Assembly: GCA_964019055.1 (NCBI GenBank) | Contig: OZ025217.1 | Coordinates: 9,871,755-9,935,754 of the forward strand | Origin: Anthopleura xanthogrammica | Lineage: Eukaryota; Cnidaria; Anthozoa; Actiniaria; Actiniidae | Direction: 5' to 3' | DNA length: 64,000 nucleotides | Shown: piece by piece, positions 10,591 through 22,900 of the stretch | How positions within the stretch are numbered: position 1 is the first letter of the stretch | Layout of the letters: each line of letters begins with the position of its first letter | The notes under the pieces: generated by a model | Database searches by the model: none | Seen by the model: the letters and a program-made list of their open reading frames with translations, nothing else | What the model was told of the DNA's origin: nothing | Position numbers and translations under genes: made by a program

Positions 10591-12980
10591 CTTATTCAAA
10601 GTTCTCTTGGTAAATTCACCTTACAAGACCAGTGTAATTCAAGGTGCCAGTGTTCTACTTCCAAGTTTAGACCAGTCTGCGCACCCAATGGCATCAACTA
10701 TTATTCTCCTTGCTTAGCGGGATGTACTCAATATATTCCTAATAAGGTAAGGTAAATGTTTCCTATCCCCTCCCCCTGGGGAGAAATGCATTCTATTATT
10801 AATTATATGTGTTATTTACTGGCAAGGAGGCAAGGATAGGGAAAAAACTGTGCACGAGGTCTTCAACATAAGTTTTCAGGGCTAAGGGCACAGTATTTCC
10901 CTATCCAGACCGCCTTTAGGACGGTAAATAACTTATTCATTTTTGTCCATTGACTTTTCCACTTGTTTTGCATCCGTTATTTCATGCGTGCGCGCGCACC
11001 GATGACGTCAGGAAACCGGACCGCGGGTAGATACCGAGGAAAAACCGCCCGCTCAACAGCCAATCAGAACGCGTGATTTTTAGGATACCGGAACGGAAAA
11101 AAATAAAGTGGGTTTTTGGTTGGGGGAGGGTGAGGGTCCGAATGATTGAATGAATGAACGGAAGGACGGACGTACGGACGACAGACGGATGAGTGGGTGG
11201 GTGGGTGGACGGACCACTGAACGGATGGACGGACGGACCGATGGGTGAAAGGATAAACAAATAGATGAATTGAAGGATATCGATAGCTGTCAAATAATCG
11301 ACAATGCGTTTGTATTCATTCAGGGATTTTCAAATTGCTCATGCGTCAACCCTTCATTCAACGTGTCAGCTAACCACACCCAGCTGCACCCGATCCTCGC
11401 AGAAGGATTTTGTCGTAAAGAATGTTACCGACTTAACTACTATGGCTTCATAATTGCTAGTCTTGTTGTTGTTATCCTCGGATTTTCAAACGCAATTCCT
11501 AGTAAAATTGTAGTTTTAAGGTAAAACCCATTGTAAGTTCTTAACATCATCAGCCCAAAGGTTGTTTCAGGGTTCGATCTGCGAGTTAGCCGTGCCCTGA
11601 CATAGAGTACCGAAGTGTGACGTCACGAAAATAATTATTTTGCTTTTGACAATTTTCGATCTTCAATTTCGATAGAGCATCAAAAAAGACGTTAACAAGC
11701 CAAATTTCATGGGAATTGGTTAAAAAACAACAGAGATATGGCGTTTTGAATATATAATTTCCCCATACAAATCACTGTATTTTCGGCTTGGTTCCTAACG
11801 TTAGGAACCAAGCCGAAAATACAGTGATTTGTATGGGGAAATTATATATTCAAAACGCTATATCTCCGTTGCGTTTTAACTAATTCCCATAAAATTTGGC
11901 GTGTTAACATCTTTCTTGATGTTCTATCGAAATCGAAGATCGAAATTATAATACGGTCAAAAATCATTTTTATGACGTCATCACTTCGGTACTCTATTGA
12001 TCAGCTCAAAGGTTGTTTCAGGGTTCGATCTGTGAGTTAGCCATGCCCTGACATTGATCAGCCCAGAGGTTGTTTCAGGGTTCGATCTGTGAGTTAGCCG
12101 TGCCCTGACTTAGATCAGCCCAGAGGTTGTTTCAGGGTTCGTTCTGTGAGTTAGCCATGCCCTGACATTGATCAGCCCAGAGGCTTAATCGACCTTTTAG
12201 AAAATCTTTGGGCTTTTTAAATTCTTTTTTAATCTGACATCTTTTTTTACAAGTGCCTTTTCTCATCTATGTTCAGATCGGTTCCCAACAATCTCCGCGC
12301 CTTTGCTTTAGGAATCCAGTTTGTTTTTGTACGTGTATTCGCTGGGCTTCCGGGTCCAGTTATCATTGGAGCTATCATCGATGAGACATGTACGCTGTGG
12401 AGCACCAAATGTGGAACACGTGAAAACTGCCTGAATTATGACTTCTATAAGCTGGGATGGATCATTACTGTTTACGGTTTTCCGCCTCAAGGTGCGTGTG
12501 TATTGATAGACATGACGGAACTTTGTGGTAAAATACGTGTATTTATCTTTGTATCGACCATTCTTGTATTCTTCCATTTGAAAACTTCAAACATATCCAT
12601 CCCTTTGTCCCTCCCTTCATCCCTCGCTCCCTCCCTCCATCCATCCATCCATCCATCCATTTCCATCCATCCATCCATCCATCCATCCATCCATCCATCT
12701 CTTGAATGAACTTTTTATTTAACATCATGCGATAACTAACCTTGCTTATTAATTGTGTCTTTCAGCTCTATCACTGCTCTTCTATTTTCTCTCGTGGTTT
12801 CTGTGCAAAAACTCTGAAGATTCCTCCGCGTTACTGCAGACCGGCGAACATAAAATGAACAATAATGAAATGCAAGAATATGGCTATGAACATGACAAGA
12901 ACAATGACTCCGCTGGTCAAGGCGTCGAAAATTTTGGAGTCGAGACGGAGGAAAAAAATGCGGATAATACTAAATTTTAA
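3703..12980 (+). CDS. SLCO: Organic anion transporting polypeptide (SLCO/OATP family), complete
   Basis: Plasma-membrane sodium-independent exchanger of amphipathic organic anions, by family. Ten exons: 3703-3940, 5376-5630, 5995-6293, 7614-7897, 8711-8844, 9567-9729, 10602-10746, 11324-11520, 12277-12491, 12766-12980. They sum to 2145 bases, 714 residues plus stop, a normal OATP length, with consistent phases. The OATP signature [11 protein letters not shown] is at the start of exon 4 (about residues 274-284). Exons 7-8 encode the Cys-rich Kazal-like extracellular loop ([29 protein letters not shown]). Exon 9 has the conserved [15 protein letters not shown] and [11 protein letters not shown] stretches. 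The cytoplasmic tail is acidic and Asn-rich. The ATG at 3703 is the first of the open frame. Introns 2, 3 and 6 are filled with microsatellites. The subfamily (4A-like or other) cannot be decided by eye. Confidence 0.95.
4318..4440 (+). repeat. About 60-bp minisatellite family (copies in SLCO intron 1)
   Basis: Two to three copies of a unit reading 'gatcagcccagaggttgtttcaggg' and 'gatctgtgagttagccgtgc' with 'ctgacttagatca'. The same unit recurs at 11545-11600 and 12000-12185, and as reverse complement at 22190-22480, 27080-27140 and 50160-50210. It is a dispersed, locally amplified repeat. Confidence 0.8.
5049..5200. mobile_element. Foldback MITE, 'gaccacgtgtcattcc' family (copy in SLCO intron 1)
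   Basis: The left arm 'catttcagaccacgtatcattctc' and right arm 'gaatgacatgtggtctgaaatg' are inverted repeats. The same family is found at about 25340-25520, 27145-27330, 29461-29675, 32757-33150, and split at 53258-53885. Confidence 0.65.
5645..5960. repeat. (TCCA)n microsatellite, about 79 uninterrupted units
   Basis: Positions 5645-5960 are an uninterrupted tetranucleotide tract. SLCO intron 2 runs 5631-5994, so this tract is 316 of its 364 bases. It starts 14 bases after the donor and ends 34 bases before the exon. The long open frames through it (MDGW repeats on the minus strand) are artefacts of the repeat. Confidence 0.97.
6925..7510. repeat. Compound (TTGCTTGT)n / (TTTGCTTC)n satellite in SLCO intron 3
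   Basis: About 390 bases of the octamer cttgtttg (6925-7316), with one break near 7088-7108, pass directly into about 190 bases of the related octamer ctttgctt (7317-7510). The tract ends 104 bases before SLCO exon 4. The open frames reading LLVCLFAC and LLLCFFAS are repeat translations, not genes. Confidence 0.95.
7985..8165 (+). mobile_element. tRNA-derived SINE, copy in SLCO intron 4
   Basis: The head has a tRNA-like B box (gggttcgattcctgg at about 8036-8051) preceded by an A-box-like stretch and 'cacctctggggtctc'. The body follows with 'gtgagtagagtttgttaggttctctc' then 'caagggtttttctccag'. It shares head and body with copies at 17341-17420, 22885-23125, 24828-25070 and 27300-27790 (reverse). 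The tail is truncated here. Confidence 0.75.
8345..8600. repeat. Dispersed element shared with 39255-39730 (deleted copy)
   Basis: Both places carry 'aggtcaac(g/c)aatcagaat', 'tttaaattaatcgtaaacgc', 'gcggaattttatttcaatcaacaagaaaagtctac' and 'cctttcggggaaggcgatcaac'. The 39-kb copy has an additional perfect inverted repeat. This copy has lost that inner segment and has a 26-base internal duplication (cttctttaaatttatcgtaa twice). Confidence 0.7.
9043..9370. repeat. About 56-bp minisatellite in SLCO intron 5
   Basis: Successive units start with 'aaagagcgggaaattcgc' and end with 'aacacgcgtctaccattc'. The first two are nearly identical and the later ones diverge (about five to six units in all). 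It contains no coding sequence. Confidence 0.85.
9759..10022. mobile_element. Foldback MITE with TA ends in SLCO intron 6
   Basis: Left arm 'gacgcatcaagagttccgcg...gcatgctcaggggattaaaaagtgg' and right arm 'ccactttttaatcccctgagcatgcgcattg...cggaactcttgatgcgtg' are long inverted repeats. Both are bounded by TA (9759-9760 and 10021-10022), as expected of a Tc1/mariner-type MITE. Confidence 0.8.
10138..10592. repeat. (ATT)n / (TTATTC)n compound microsatellite abutting SLCO exon 7
   Basis: ATT-rich repeats surround a uniform core of the hexamer cttatt at about 10338-10480. The tract ends about nine bases before exon 7 (acceptor 'cttattcaaag' at 10601). The polypyrimidine role may therefore be played by the repeat itself. 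Open frames through it are artefacts. Confidence 0.95.
11603..11996. mobile_element. Foldback MITE nested inside the 60-bp minisatellite (SLCO intron 8)
   Basis: The left end TAGAGTACCGAAGTG and the right end CACTTCGGTACTCTA are exact inverted repeats flanked by TA. The centre is a palindrome (cggcttggttcctaacgttagg and complement, about 11783-11825). The flanking minisatellite unit is interrupted here: 'gccctgaca' on the left and 'ttgatcagc' on the right. That identifies the insertion point and the relative age. Confidence 0.85.
12637..12698. repeat. (CCAT)n microsatellite in SLCO intron 9
   Basis: Two short CCAT runs are separated by 'ttccat'. It is the same tetranucleotide as the huge tract in intron 2. 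It lies 67 bases before exon 10. Confidence 0.9.
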
Positions 12981-14184
12981 AACAAATATAAATAATATAT
13001 ATGAAATTTATTTTGATTGAATGAATGAATCAATCATTGCAAGAAGTTAATTGATTAGTTGATTGATTGATTGATTAATTAATGAGAGAAACAATCAGCA
13101 TATAAATTAAATGAATGAATGAAACAGTGAATGAATGAATGAAACAGTGAATGAATGAATGAACGAACGAACGAACGAATGAATGAATGAAAGAAAGAGA
13201 GAATGAATGAATGAAAGAGAGAATGAATGAATGAAATAGTGAATGAATGAATGAATTGGAGTCGTATTTAATAGTGTAGCTCCTCCTCCACGAGATCTTA
13301 TTAAAATTATTTCAGTAATTAGTTTTTATATCATAATTTTTCAAACCGAGGCATTTTTACCAAATTCGTCTGAGGTTATTACTGCGCATGGTGTAGGTTT
13401 ACAATCAATAAATTGTCCGGTTTTAATGGAGCCGGTTGTAAATATGTGGAGGAGCAGCTAAGATAAATGAAAATGTACCAAGCAACTGAAAAATGAATTA
13501 AATAATGTCGTTATTTGTTGAATTGGTATGTTGGGTATGGTTAACAGCGTCTCTGGAGAGGATGGGAGGATTCATGAAATAAGAAACAAAACGAAAACTT
13601 AAGAAAAGGAAATGAAAGGAAAGAAAAGACAATTTGTGATGTCCTTTTCCTCGTTTGATAGTTTTACCTAAGTTTCTTTATATTCAGAATCTTTTGAGGT
13701 AAAAAAATGCAAAAAATTCCCGCTGGACGCCATTTTGAATATTGCAAACTCATTATCTTTTGATCCTAAGCCTGCACTATCGTTGATCAGCAGTTACCCC
13801 AAACACAAAAAAACAAAATGGCTGTCTCCATGTGGAGTGTGAGTTTGTCTTCACTGCCTTCTCGTTTATAAATAGCAATGTTTAAACCCAGAATACAGTC
13901 CTAGAGAAGTCCAGTAGGTTAAATCATCTTGCATTCTTGAATCCAGTGAAAAAATTAGGCTTGAGACGTCAAGTGTTGCCGTCACGTGGTCTGAACAAGA
14001 TTCACTAGTGTCTAATTTTTGGACATATTCTTATCATTGAAGCATCTTTTTGCCTTGTTATTGTATGAAACTTGAGTTTAGATAATGGAGAGCTTATGAG
14101 ACCACTTGATGTACAGCAAAGATATAATAATTTACGGTATTAAAGAAGAGAAAATTGTAGTAAACTCATTACTGCAGCGTGATA
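12981..14184. other. SLCO-IPO11 intergenic region
   Basis: A (GAAT)n-rich microsatellite occupies about 13018-13258. An inverted-repeat element lies at about 13273-13462 ('agtgtagctcctcctccac' and 'gtggaggagcagcta'). The remaining 700 bases include the IPO11 promoter and 5' UTR. I see no gene and no clear TATA box. Confidence 0.6.
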
Positions 14185-17100
14185 ATGGAAGGGTCAGGAG
14201 TTGTAGGAATTGAAGCTATCTTTGAAGCACTTCAACACGCGTCTAGTCAGAATCCTGACTTACTAAAAACTGCTGAACAGAGGTTGCATTCATGGGAGAC
14301 ACAGCATGGCTTTTATACTGCATTGATGGTGAGTGATATTTAGATTTATAATTTTTCCTATTGTTTTGGCTGTGTAATCTTTTTCCTTCTTTCAAAACAT
14401 GTTTTTTTCATGTACAGTATATCTAGACCCCTTGCACTATATTATCAGTTTGGGAATACCTTTCTCTTGAGGATTGAAATTTTTTTAAATGTTAATAACA
14501 TTCATTGTTTTGGTCCCTAGGTAGGGATTTCAGCTCTTCAACAATTCCCAGAGCTGCTCAGTTCTGGGACAAAAAAATTAATTTTAATTCTTGATGTGTT
14601 AGGAATGTCAATAGGTTTCAGTTCTCAGGAGATTGAATTTCTTTTGTTTTGTCCTCCAAATTGAGCTGCATTCCAATGTGCTGCAAGGGGTCTATTATTG
14701 TCTGAATTAATTTTTGCCTTTGCAAAAAATATCAAACATTTATTCATTGAAGGGACGTCACATGCCAGGGGTCTGTTGTGTTTTAAATTTTAACATGTAT
14801 TTCAATTCCAGCACATATTTTCCAATCGATCACTGGATGTAAACATTCGTTGGCTAGCTATCCTTTATATCAAAAATGGTGTGGATAGATACTGGAGGAA
14901 AAATGCCCCAAAGTAAGTGTAAAAACTTAAAACAACTCTTCTCACATATTATGAGGTCAATCCAGGGATTGATCCTGGGTTGCATTGGTGAGAGGCAAGT
15001 GTTCTGAAAAATGCATCCTGGGTCCCATCCCTGGTACTGTACAATGTCCATGCTTCTCAAAAACATAGAATTAATTACAATGAAGAAATGAAATAGAAAA
15101 CATGCAAGAAAAGTGTTGAGAAAGCCCTCTGCATTGTGCTTCTCCTAACACTTCTCTCATGTTCTGGCAATTCCTGCAAGACACAGCACAGGAAGCAATT
15201 TTTTTCACATAGTACAGCATGCATTTTTGTTATGAAATACAAATTAGAAAAGCTAGTAGGGACCTGAAACACAGCTGCAGTGGGTTTATGTTTATTGGTT
15301 TCATCTAAGATTAAATTCAGTGCAAAAACAAGTGTCCAAAATAGTGCAATCCTGTAGGCTGGGGGGAAGGGGGTGCAGTGGGTGTGGATGCAACCTCCTC
15401 CCCCCCCCCCCCCCCCTCCCCCAATGATCTCTTAAGATATTCCAACATGTCCAAAAAAAATTTAAGCCTGTATTTTGGTTGTCTTTATTTTTGTTTGTCT
15501 GTGTTTCGGGTGGTCGGTCGCTTTGGTCGGCCATATATTTGATTAGCCATTTTTCGGGTTAACGCACCCAAACCCTGTCCAAAGTCCATGCTACAGGCTT
15601 GAAGTGGGATGTCCATTCCATATAAGTGGGTGTCCAGAGGGGTTTGACAGTATGTATCTTTTGAATTTTGTCTTCACATTGTGTACTGTGTTTTTTTTAA
15701 GGGCTATTCCAGAAGAGGAAAAGGCAGTCATGAGGCACACGTTGATATCATCATTAGGTGAACCTGTCCATCAGGTACTGTAACAGGCCATACTTGATCT
15801 TAGGTTAATGCATGATACACATGCTATTTTCACATGTGAAAATATCATGTTTGAAATAAAGAAATATAGGTTGTATTTCATTGATAATCATATAATAATA
15901 AATTTTCTTTTCATATATTTTCTATGGTCTTCTTTGAAGTTCACATATTTACATTATTTTCTAATCCAGTTATTATAATAACAACTTAGAAATCCCAAGT
16001 TAGATTTGATAATTTTTTTCCAAAAACAGATAGCAACACAAGTGGCAGTTTTAGTTTCAAAGATTTCAAGACTTGAACTACAGAGTTGGCCAGAACTTTT
16101 TCCTGCTCTGTTTGAGGTAATTAATGATTAAATGCATTGTTGTGTGAAAATATATAACATACTGTAATTGGAATACATAAATGAGACTAAATGTTAGGAT
16201 GTTGGGAATAAGTAATGGATAGTGGTAATTTAACAGTGTTTTCACTATAGCAAAATGTTCAAACTATGAAAACTCAGTACACAAATTTGAAAAACTACTT
16301 TGAACTTTCAATCATAACTAGGATCTTGATCACAATGACTGCAGTCACACTATCATGGGTTTGTTGATTCTGCCACTGTCGTGGTTGGAATCAGAGAGGC
16401 TATCCACATCAGATTTGAGAAACCCGATCTCAGCCATGACCAGAATCAATTTTCCTCACACCTGCGACCACCTACTACAGTTGTGTGTCTCAGCACCGAT
16501 ATACTATAGATCCCTTGAAGCACATCCAATTGCAGCTCAATTTGGAAGACAAAACAATGGGTTTTCAATTCTCGGGAGATTGAAATTCTTTTGTTTTGTC
16601 CTCAAATTGGGCTGCTTTGACGTCATGTGAAAAAGTCTATACTTGACTTTGTTGAAACTTCTTATTAACTTTTTACTATATAGGGAGTTCAGAATCCATC
16701 TTTTTTAGTAAAGCACAGATCTTTACTGGTATTGAACCATGTCACCAAGATGTTGTCATCTAAGAGACTGGCTAGTGATAGACAATTATTCAGACAGGTA
16801 AGGTATTCCATCATATACAATCAAATCTCTTGAATATATGTGGATACTGAAGGGATTGATTCGATATTCAGATGTGATGAAGTTGTATCCTCAACCATTG
16901 TTTATTTGTGTTTTTTTTTTCCAGTTATCTGAGAACATCTATGGGATCATCCTTGATCTGTGGGATGCTCATTCTACTTTGTGTTTTGAAAGAGTACACC
17001 AACAGGTACAATATATCAAGGACAGTTGAGTACACTAAAAAGTGGGGGGAGACAAAGATTGGAAATTATAAGACTTGTATTCAAAAAGGAAAAAGTGGGG

Positions 17101-19908
17101 GGGGGGCAGGGGGTGGCTCAGATTAGAAGATAGAATAGACTAGTAAAGAAAGTGGAGTGCGCTATAGCCTCCTCCTCCAGCTCCCCCCCCCCCCCCCCCA
17201 ACCCCCTCAATGGACCCTATTTAATATTCACAGCTGTTGTGGTACAGTATGTCAGTGAAAAACATGAGACACTGAAGAAATTTTTACCAGCAATCTACAG
17301 CTAGCAAATCTTTTGTGTAAATGCTAAGACTCTGAGTAATCAAGGGTGGTGTAGTGATAGTACACTCATCTCTGAGGTCTGGGGTTTGATTCCTTGACTC
17401 AGTGACTCAGCATCGCACATTAACAGAATATAACCTGATATAAGTCATGGTAGTCACTAGACAATGTTATTTTGTTTTCACAGGCTTCAAATATAGAAGA
17501 TTCTTTAGAACTAAGTATATTGTTAGTAAAAGGTATGAGTAACTAAGAGAGTAAGAAGTAAGAGAGCACATCTCCCATACATAGGTCTGTTCCCATAAAA
17601 ATTATCCCCATGAAAATCCCTTTTTAGCTCTGTGCGGAGCTATTTTTAGGAGCGCGCACAGTCTGAACTTAATCAGGAATCGCATGGTAAAATATTTTAG
17701 GCTGCGTGTGGAGCTAAAAATAGATGTTCAAATAATTATCACAGGGCAACGAGATGTGCTCTCTTACTTCATACTCTCTTGGAATAACACACTGCAAAAT
17801 AATTCTCACATTTTTTCTAAAATTTATATACAAAATTACAGGGAGTTGCTCATTAATTTTTCGTTTAGTCCTCAGGAAACTCACTGTACATGGTCACAGA
17901 GGGTTTACACCAGATTCCAAACCAATGGTATGCTTATATTTATTCATGTGCATCCTGTGTCTTTGTCGCGGGTGGGGGGGGGGGGGGGGGTAGCAATAAT
18001 GCCTAAGATAACGGTCTCGTAGCAAAGACGTCTAATGCATTTTTTGTTGTTTGTTTGTTTGTTTGTTTTTCAGCTGTTTCTAAGCTCTAGTTTTGACAAG
18101 ATAAGACATTTTTTGGAATGCCGTAAGTAAAGACAAGAGACTATGAAAGATGGTTTGATTCAACAGTTATATTGATAATGCTCTATTGATTTTAGGGAGA
18201 CAACTAAGTCACAGTGAAAAATTGATTGAAATGGTGGAAAAAATAGCCAAGCTCTTGAGCAAATCTGTAAGTAGGAAAAATTGAAAAATTGTATTGAAAA
18301 CTTAGAGGCTGGTGATTTTTTTTGTCAGGAAGTGAATTACACATTAGTTTTGGGTCCTGGAACTTCATCATCATCCTGCATCAACATCATTCATCATCAT
18401 CATTCATCTTCATCATCACCATCATCATGACCGAACAACATGCTGATTTTAATAGTCTTTGTTTCTATGGTAACTATAGCTTTTGGACAGCCTGGATCAC
18501 CATCCATCGTCTTTCATCCCATTGGTGCAAAAGAGTCTAGAGTTCTGCGTCACTTATTTATTTAACTCGGAGGCAGCAGGTAAATTGTAATGTAACGAAT
18601 GTTTGACGGAGAGTGCCGAAGGCTTAACGAAAAATAACGATGGCCTAACGAAAAATAACGAATGCTTAACGAAAAATAACAATGGGCTAACGAAAAGTAA
18701 CGTTGGGTTAACGAATAATAACGATGGGCTAACGAAAAGTAACGGTGGGTTAACGAAAAGTAACGGTGGGTTAACGAATAATAACGATGGGCTAACGAAA
18801 AGTAACGATGGGCTAACGAAAAGTAACGGTGGGTTAACGAATAATAACGATGAGCTAACGAAAAGTAACGGTGGGTTAACGAATAATAACGATGGGCTAA
18901 CGAAAATTAACGATACGAGAATTTAGAAGCATTTTTTCTTCTTCTTGCTTCAGGGCTTGGGTTTGAGTTATTTCTTGTTCAGTGTTGTAATATTGTGAGA
19001 GGCATTCTCCGCTGTGAAGTGTACCGTCCACCCAAGGATATTAAAGGTATTGATGCAATGAGAAATGCTATATGTTGTACTTCATGTTGTTACCCAGCCC
19101 AAGTTGCATAGTTACACATACATAATACGAGTAACAAAATCGTGCAACTTGTCGCGCAGCATTGTTGCATTGCGAGTTGCAGAGCGAATGTTGACTGTAT
19201 TACCAACCACGCACGCAACTTGTCACGCAACAACTGAAAATCGATGTTGCAAGTTTTCATCTTGGCAACTTTAGTAAATTGTCTTTTATCTAAAATTCTG
19301 ATTATTCATCTCTACTCCAGAAAGCACTCCACAAGAAACTATTGCAGTTCATCAGGTATGTAAACTTACGAGCGGTTGATGATTTTTCATACGACGTCGC
19401 AAAAATTAGAAATCGCACCATGTGACCACCCGTGCAACGTTGCACGTGACGTCACCGGCGACGTCACAAAAAGTAGAAACGAGACGTCGCAAAGGTGGTC
19501 ACACGTTGCGATCTAGTTTTTGCGACGTCGCATGAAAAATGGCATCATTTATCCGCGCGTTAATAGACCTTAGACTTAATGTGTCTATTTCAATACATTT
19601 TTAGTTCAATTTCATTTGGTATCGAAACTGAACTCCTTGAGTAATCGCACTAACGCAGAAATCATTAATTTTTATGCAAAATAGGACCGCATGCATTTTA
19701 ACTATTTGGGTGCATCCCAGGACTCTTTTTATTCCTGTTGACAAGAGTTTTCAAAATATATATTGGCACCCAAAACACAATGCTGGGGATCCCAATTCGA
19801 GCAGTTATGTGGGCCCCAGGACCCAGATTAAAAAATCATAGCTCGATCTCTGTTAGAACTCTCATTTCTTTATCTGTCATTTTCTCTAGAATAAGATACA
19901 AAATACAC

Positions 19909-19956
<48 letters not shown>

Positions 19957-22900
19957 TTGTTTGTTTGTTTGTTTGTTTGTTTGTTTGTTTGTTTGTTTGT
20001 TTGTTTGTTTGTTTGTTTGTTTGTTTGTTTGTTTGTTCATTCTTTTTTATCTTTTTTCGATAGGTCAAGATGTCGTTTTTCACTCCTTCGGTGTTGACTG
20101 AAATTATACAAAGACTTGTAATGCATTTCTTTCTGTTAAAAAAGGAGGTAAGAATCTGACACTTATTTCCTTCACAACATGTGAATTTCAGATCAGCTGG
20201 ATATTGATGATATTTTTTCCTGACAGGAATTAGAAAACTGGGAGTCAGATCCAGAAGATTTCGGTAAGTTACCATTGTATTTCTCTATTCATCCATTCGC
20301 TCTCGTGTTGATTTTTCTTTCAATCATTTATTTTATTTCTAGTAAATGAAGAAGTTGGAGAATCGTGGCGTTATCAACTAAGGGTAAGTGACCAAGATAG
20401 CTGCTATCATTAGTTGCTCACGGACCCCTTATCGGCACTAATTCCCAATCTGGGGTCAAAAAAAAAAGAACTCCCTTCTCTTGAGGATTGAAATATTTTT
20501 TGATGTTAATATTTTTCATTGTTTTGACCCCCAGGTTGGGAACTAGTGCAAGGGTTTATACTCGAATTTCATGACAGCCATGTTTGAAGGATAGAAATAT
20601 TTCAATGGGGTTTTTTCGTAATGAGAAATTAAATTACCAAAATGCGGGGGCCTAATTTATAAAAAGAGCTTTTAAGTTGTGACGTATTTCCGGGTCCAAC
20701 TGCTAACAAAAACCGCAAATAATTTTTTAACAAAAATAAAATGAAAAATGTCCTCAATGATTTGGACAAAAAATCCAGTCATGAAGAAAAAGTAAGAAAA
20801 ATCTTTATAGAACTGCTTTTTTTTTTTTGTTTTTCGACCCGGAAGTCGTTTTTCCATACGAGTGACGTCACACTTGAAAGCTCTATGGACCCCAGCCCCT
20901 CGCTCTCTGCTGTCCTTGTATATTGGTCGACACTGCAAACGAAACTAAGACAAAAGTCACTTACACCACGACAACAGTGATACTCTATTTATCTAATGTC
21001 CTTGATTCTATGCTTTTCTACAGCCAAGCACAGAAGTCTTGTATCTAACGTTGTTCGCAGAGTTTAGAAGTATAGTCACGCCAGTAGTGGTCAATATGAT
21101 TCATACTGTACAAGGTTAGTTTCCATGGTAACTTTGGGTTACTAAATACAGTCATGTAGTCTATATGACAATAGGGACCTTAAGCACCAGGATGGGAGGG
21201 CGAGGACGGCGTCAAGTCCAAGAAAGGACTAGGTCGAGAACGCCGTCGGTCCTCTCGTCACGTAACATTAGAAACCTTAAGATCCACGACGGGAGCGGAC
21301 GGCTACGGCGGACGATGATGCCAGCACGTTTTCAAAACGGTTTTTCGTGTGCGCGCCGTCGTCCTTGCCGTTGCTGTCCTCTCCAGAACGTCACTTAGTG
21401 CTTTTTCACGTTCTAGCGAGGACTGCAGCAGCAAGGACGACGGCGCGCGCACGAAAAACCGTCTTGAAAACGTGCTGGCTTCACGTTAGTATTTTGATTT
21501 GGTGAACTTTTGCTTGTTTTACCGTCCTGGTGCTTAAGTGTTACGTTGTGTGAAAACCGACCGTCCTCTTCCTCCCGTCCTGGTGCTTAAGGTCCCTAAA
21601 GTTACGGCATGTCGTACCGTGTACATGCTGTAAGTCAGTACTGTACGTTTCCCACTCATACGACAACCATTCTTATGGGAAGCCATTTCAATGTTACGGC
21701 ATGTCGTACCGTGTACGTACTGTAAGTCAGTACTGACTCACTAATACCATGTCTTGTTTCAGCGTCACCAGATTCTGAAGACATGAATTTCTTACTTCAA
21801 AAAGACGCTGGTAAGTATCATTAATAAGAGTGGGACGTCCAAAGTAAGAAGCATAGAGCATATCCTATCTTCCATTTTCTTGCATTACCTTCTCTTCTCT
21901 TCTCTTCTCTTCTCTTCCCTCCCCTCCCCTCCCCTAGCATTATCTTTTCATTAACAATAACCAATGCCATTTTCATTACAGTGTACACTGCTGCTGGCTT
22001 AGCGTCGTACGACTTATTTGGGGAAGTTGACTTTGACGCTTGGTTCAAAGAATACCTTAGAAGGGAAATGCATACGAACTCTTCCAGGTAAACTGTTGCT
22101 ATGACAATGTTGTAAGGTTGCTCTTTCAATGATTCCCTTTTCCTCTCTACCCATGCATCATAGAAGCTTTCAGTTTTATCGCAACCTCTTGGCTGATCTA
22201 AGTCAGGGCATGGCTAACTCACAGATCAAACCCTGAAACAACCTACGGGCTGATCTAAGTCAGGGCACGGCTAACTCACAGATCGAACCCTGAAACAACC
22301 TCTGGGCTGATCTAAGTCAGAGCACGGCTAACTCACAGATCAAACCCTGAAACAACCTCTGGGCTGATCTAAGTCAGCACGACTAGCTCACAGATTAAAC
22401 CCTGAAACAACCTCTGGGCTAATCTAAGTCAGGGCACGGCTAACTCCCAGATCGAACCCTGAAACAACCTCTGGGCTGATATGCGCGCGCCCCCTGAGCG
22501 CGCCAGCCTTGATTCTAATTATTTGTAATAGGTGGTGATTTTTTTTTTCTGCAGAACTAAATTACTTCGACGGCGTGTACCGTGGCTTGTTGGCCAGTGG
22601 GTCAATGTCAAGATGTCTGCATCAGTTCGACCCTTGCTTTATGAATCACTCATCTACCTCATGCAAGAACACGAGGATCTAGTGGTAAATATAGAGTATA
22701 AACCTTGGGCTCCCTGTGGTAAATATAGAGTATAGACCTTGGGCTTCCTGTGGTTTATCTTATATCACTTACGCTAATCTTTACTATTTTTAGGTTCGAC
22801 TAACAGCAGCAAATTCCATGAAGACTGATATCCTTATATACTCACTTGATTACCATGATTAATCCTCGTAAAGAGGTTCTATCTTGAAGTACTGGTAGCG

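Noticed and set aside
10058..10755. Poly-Ile, poly-Ile/Leu and Tyr/Ser frames on both strands
   Set aside because: Artefacts of ATT and TTATTC repeats; only 10602-10746 is real (SLCO exon 7).
12000..12185. CRISPR-like direct repeats
   Set aside because: Units are contiguous, diverged and dispersed in introns of an animal genome; there are no unique spacers of fixed length.
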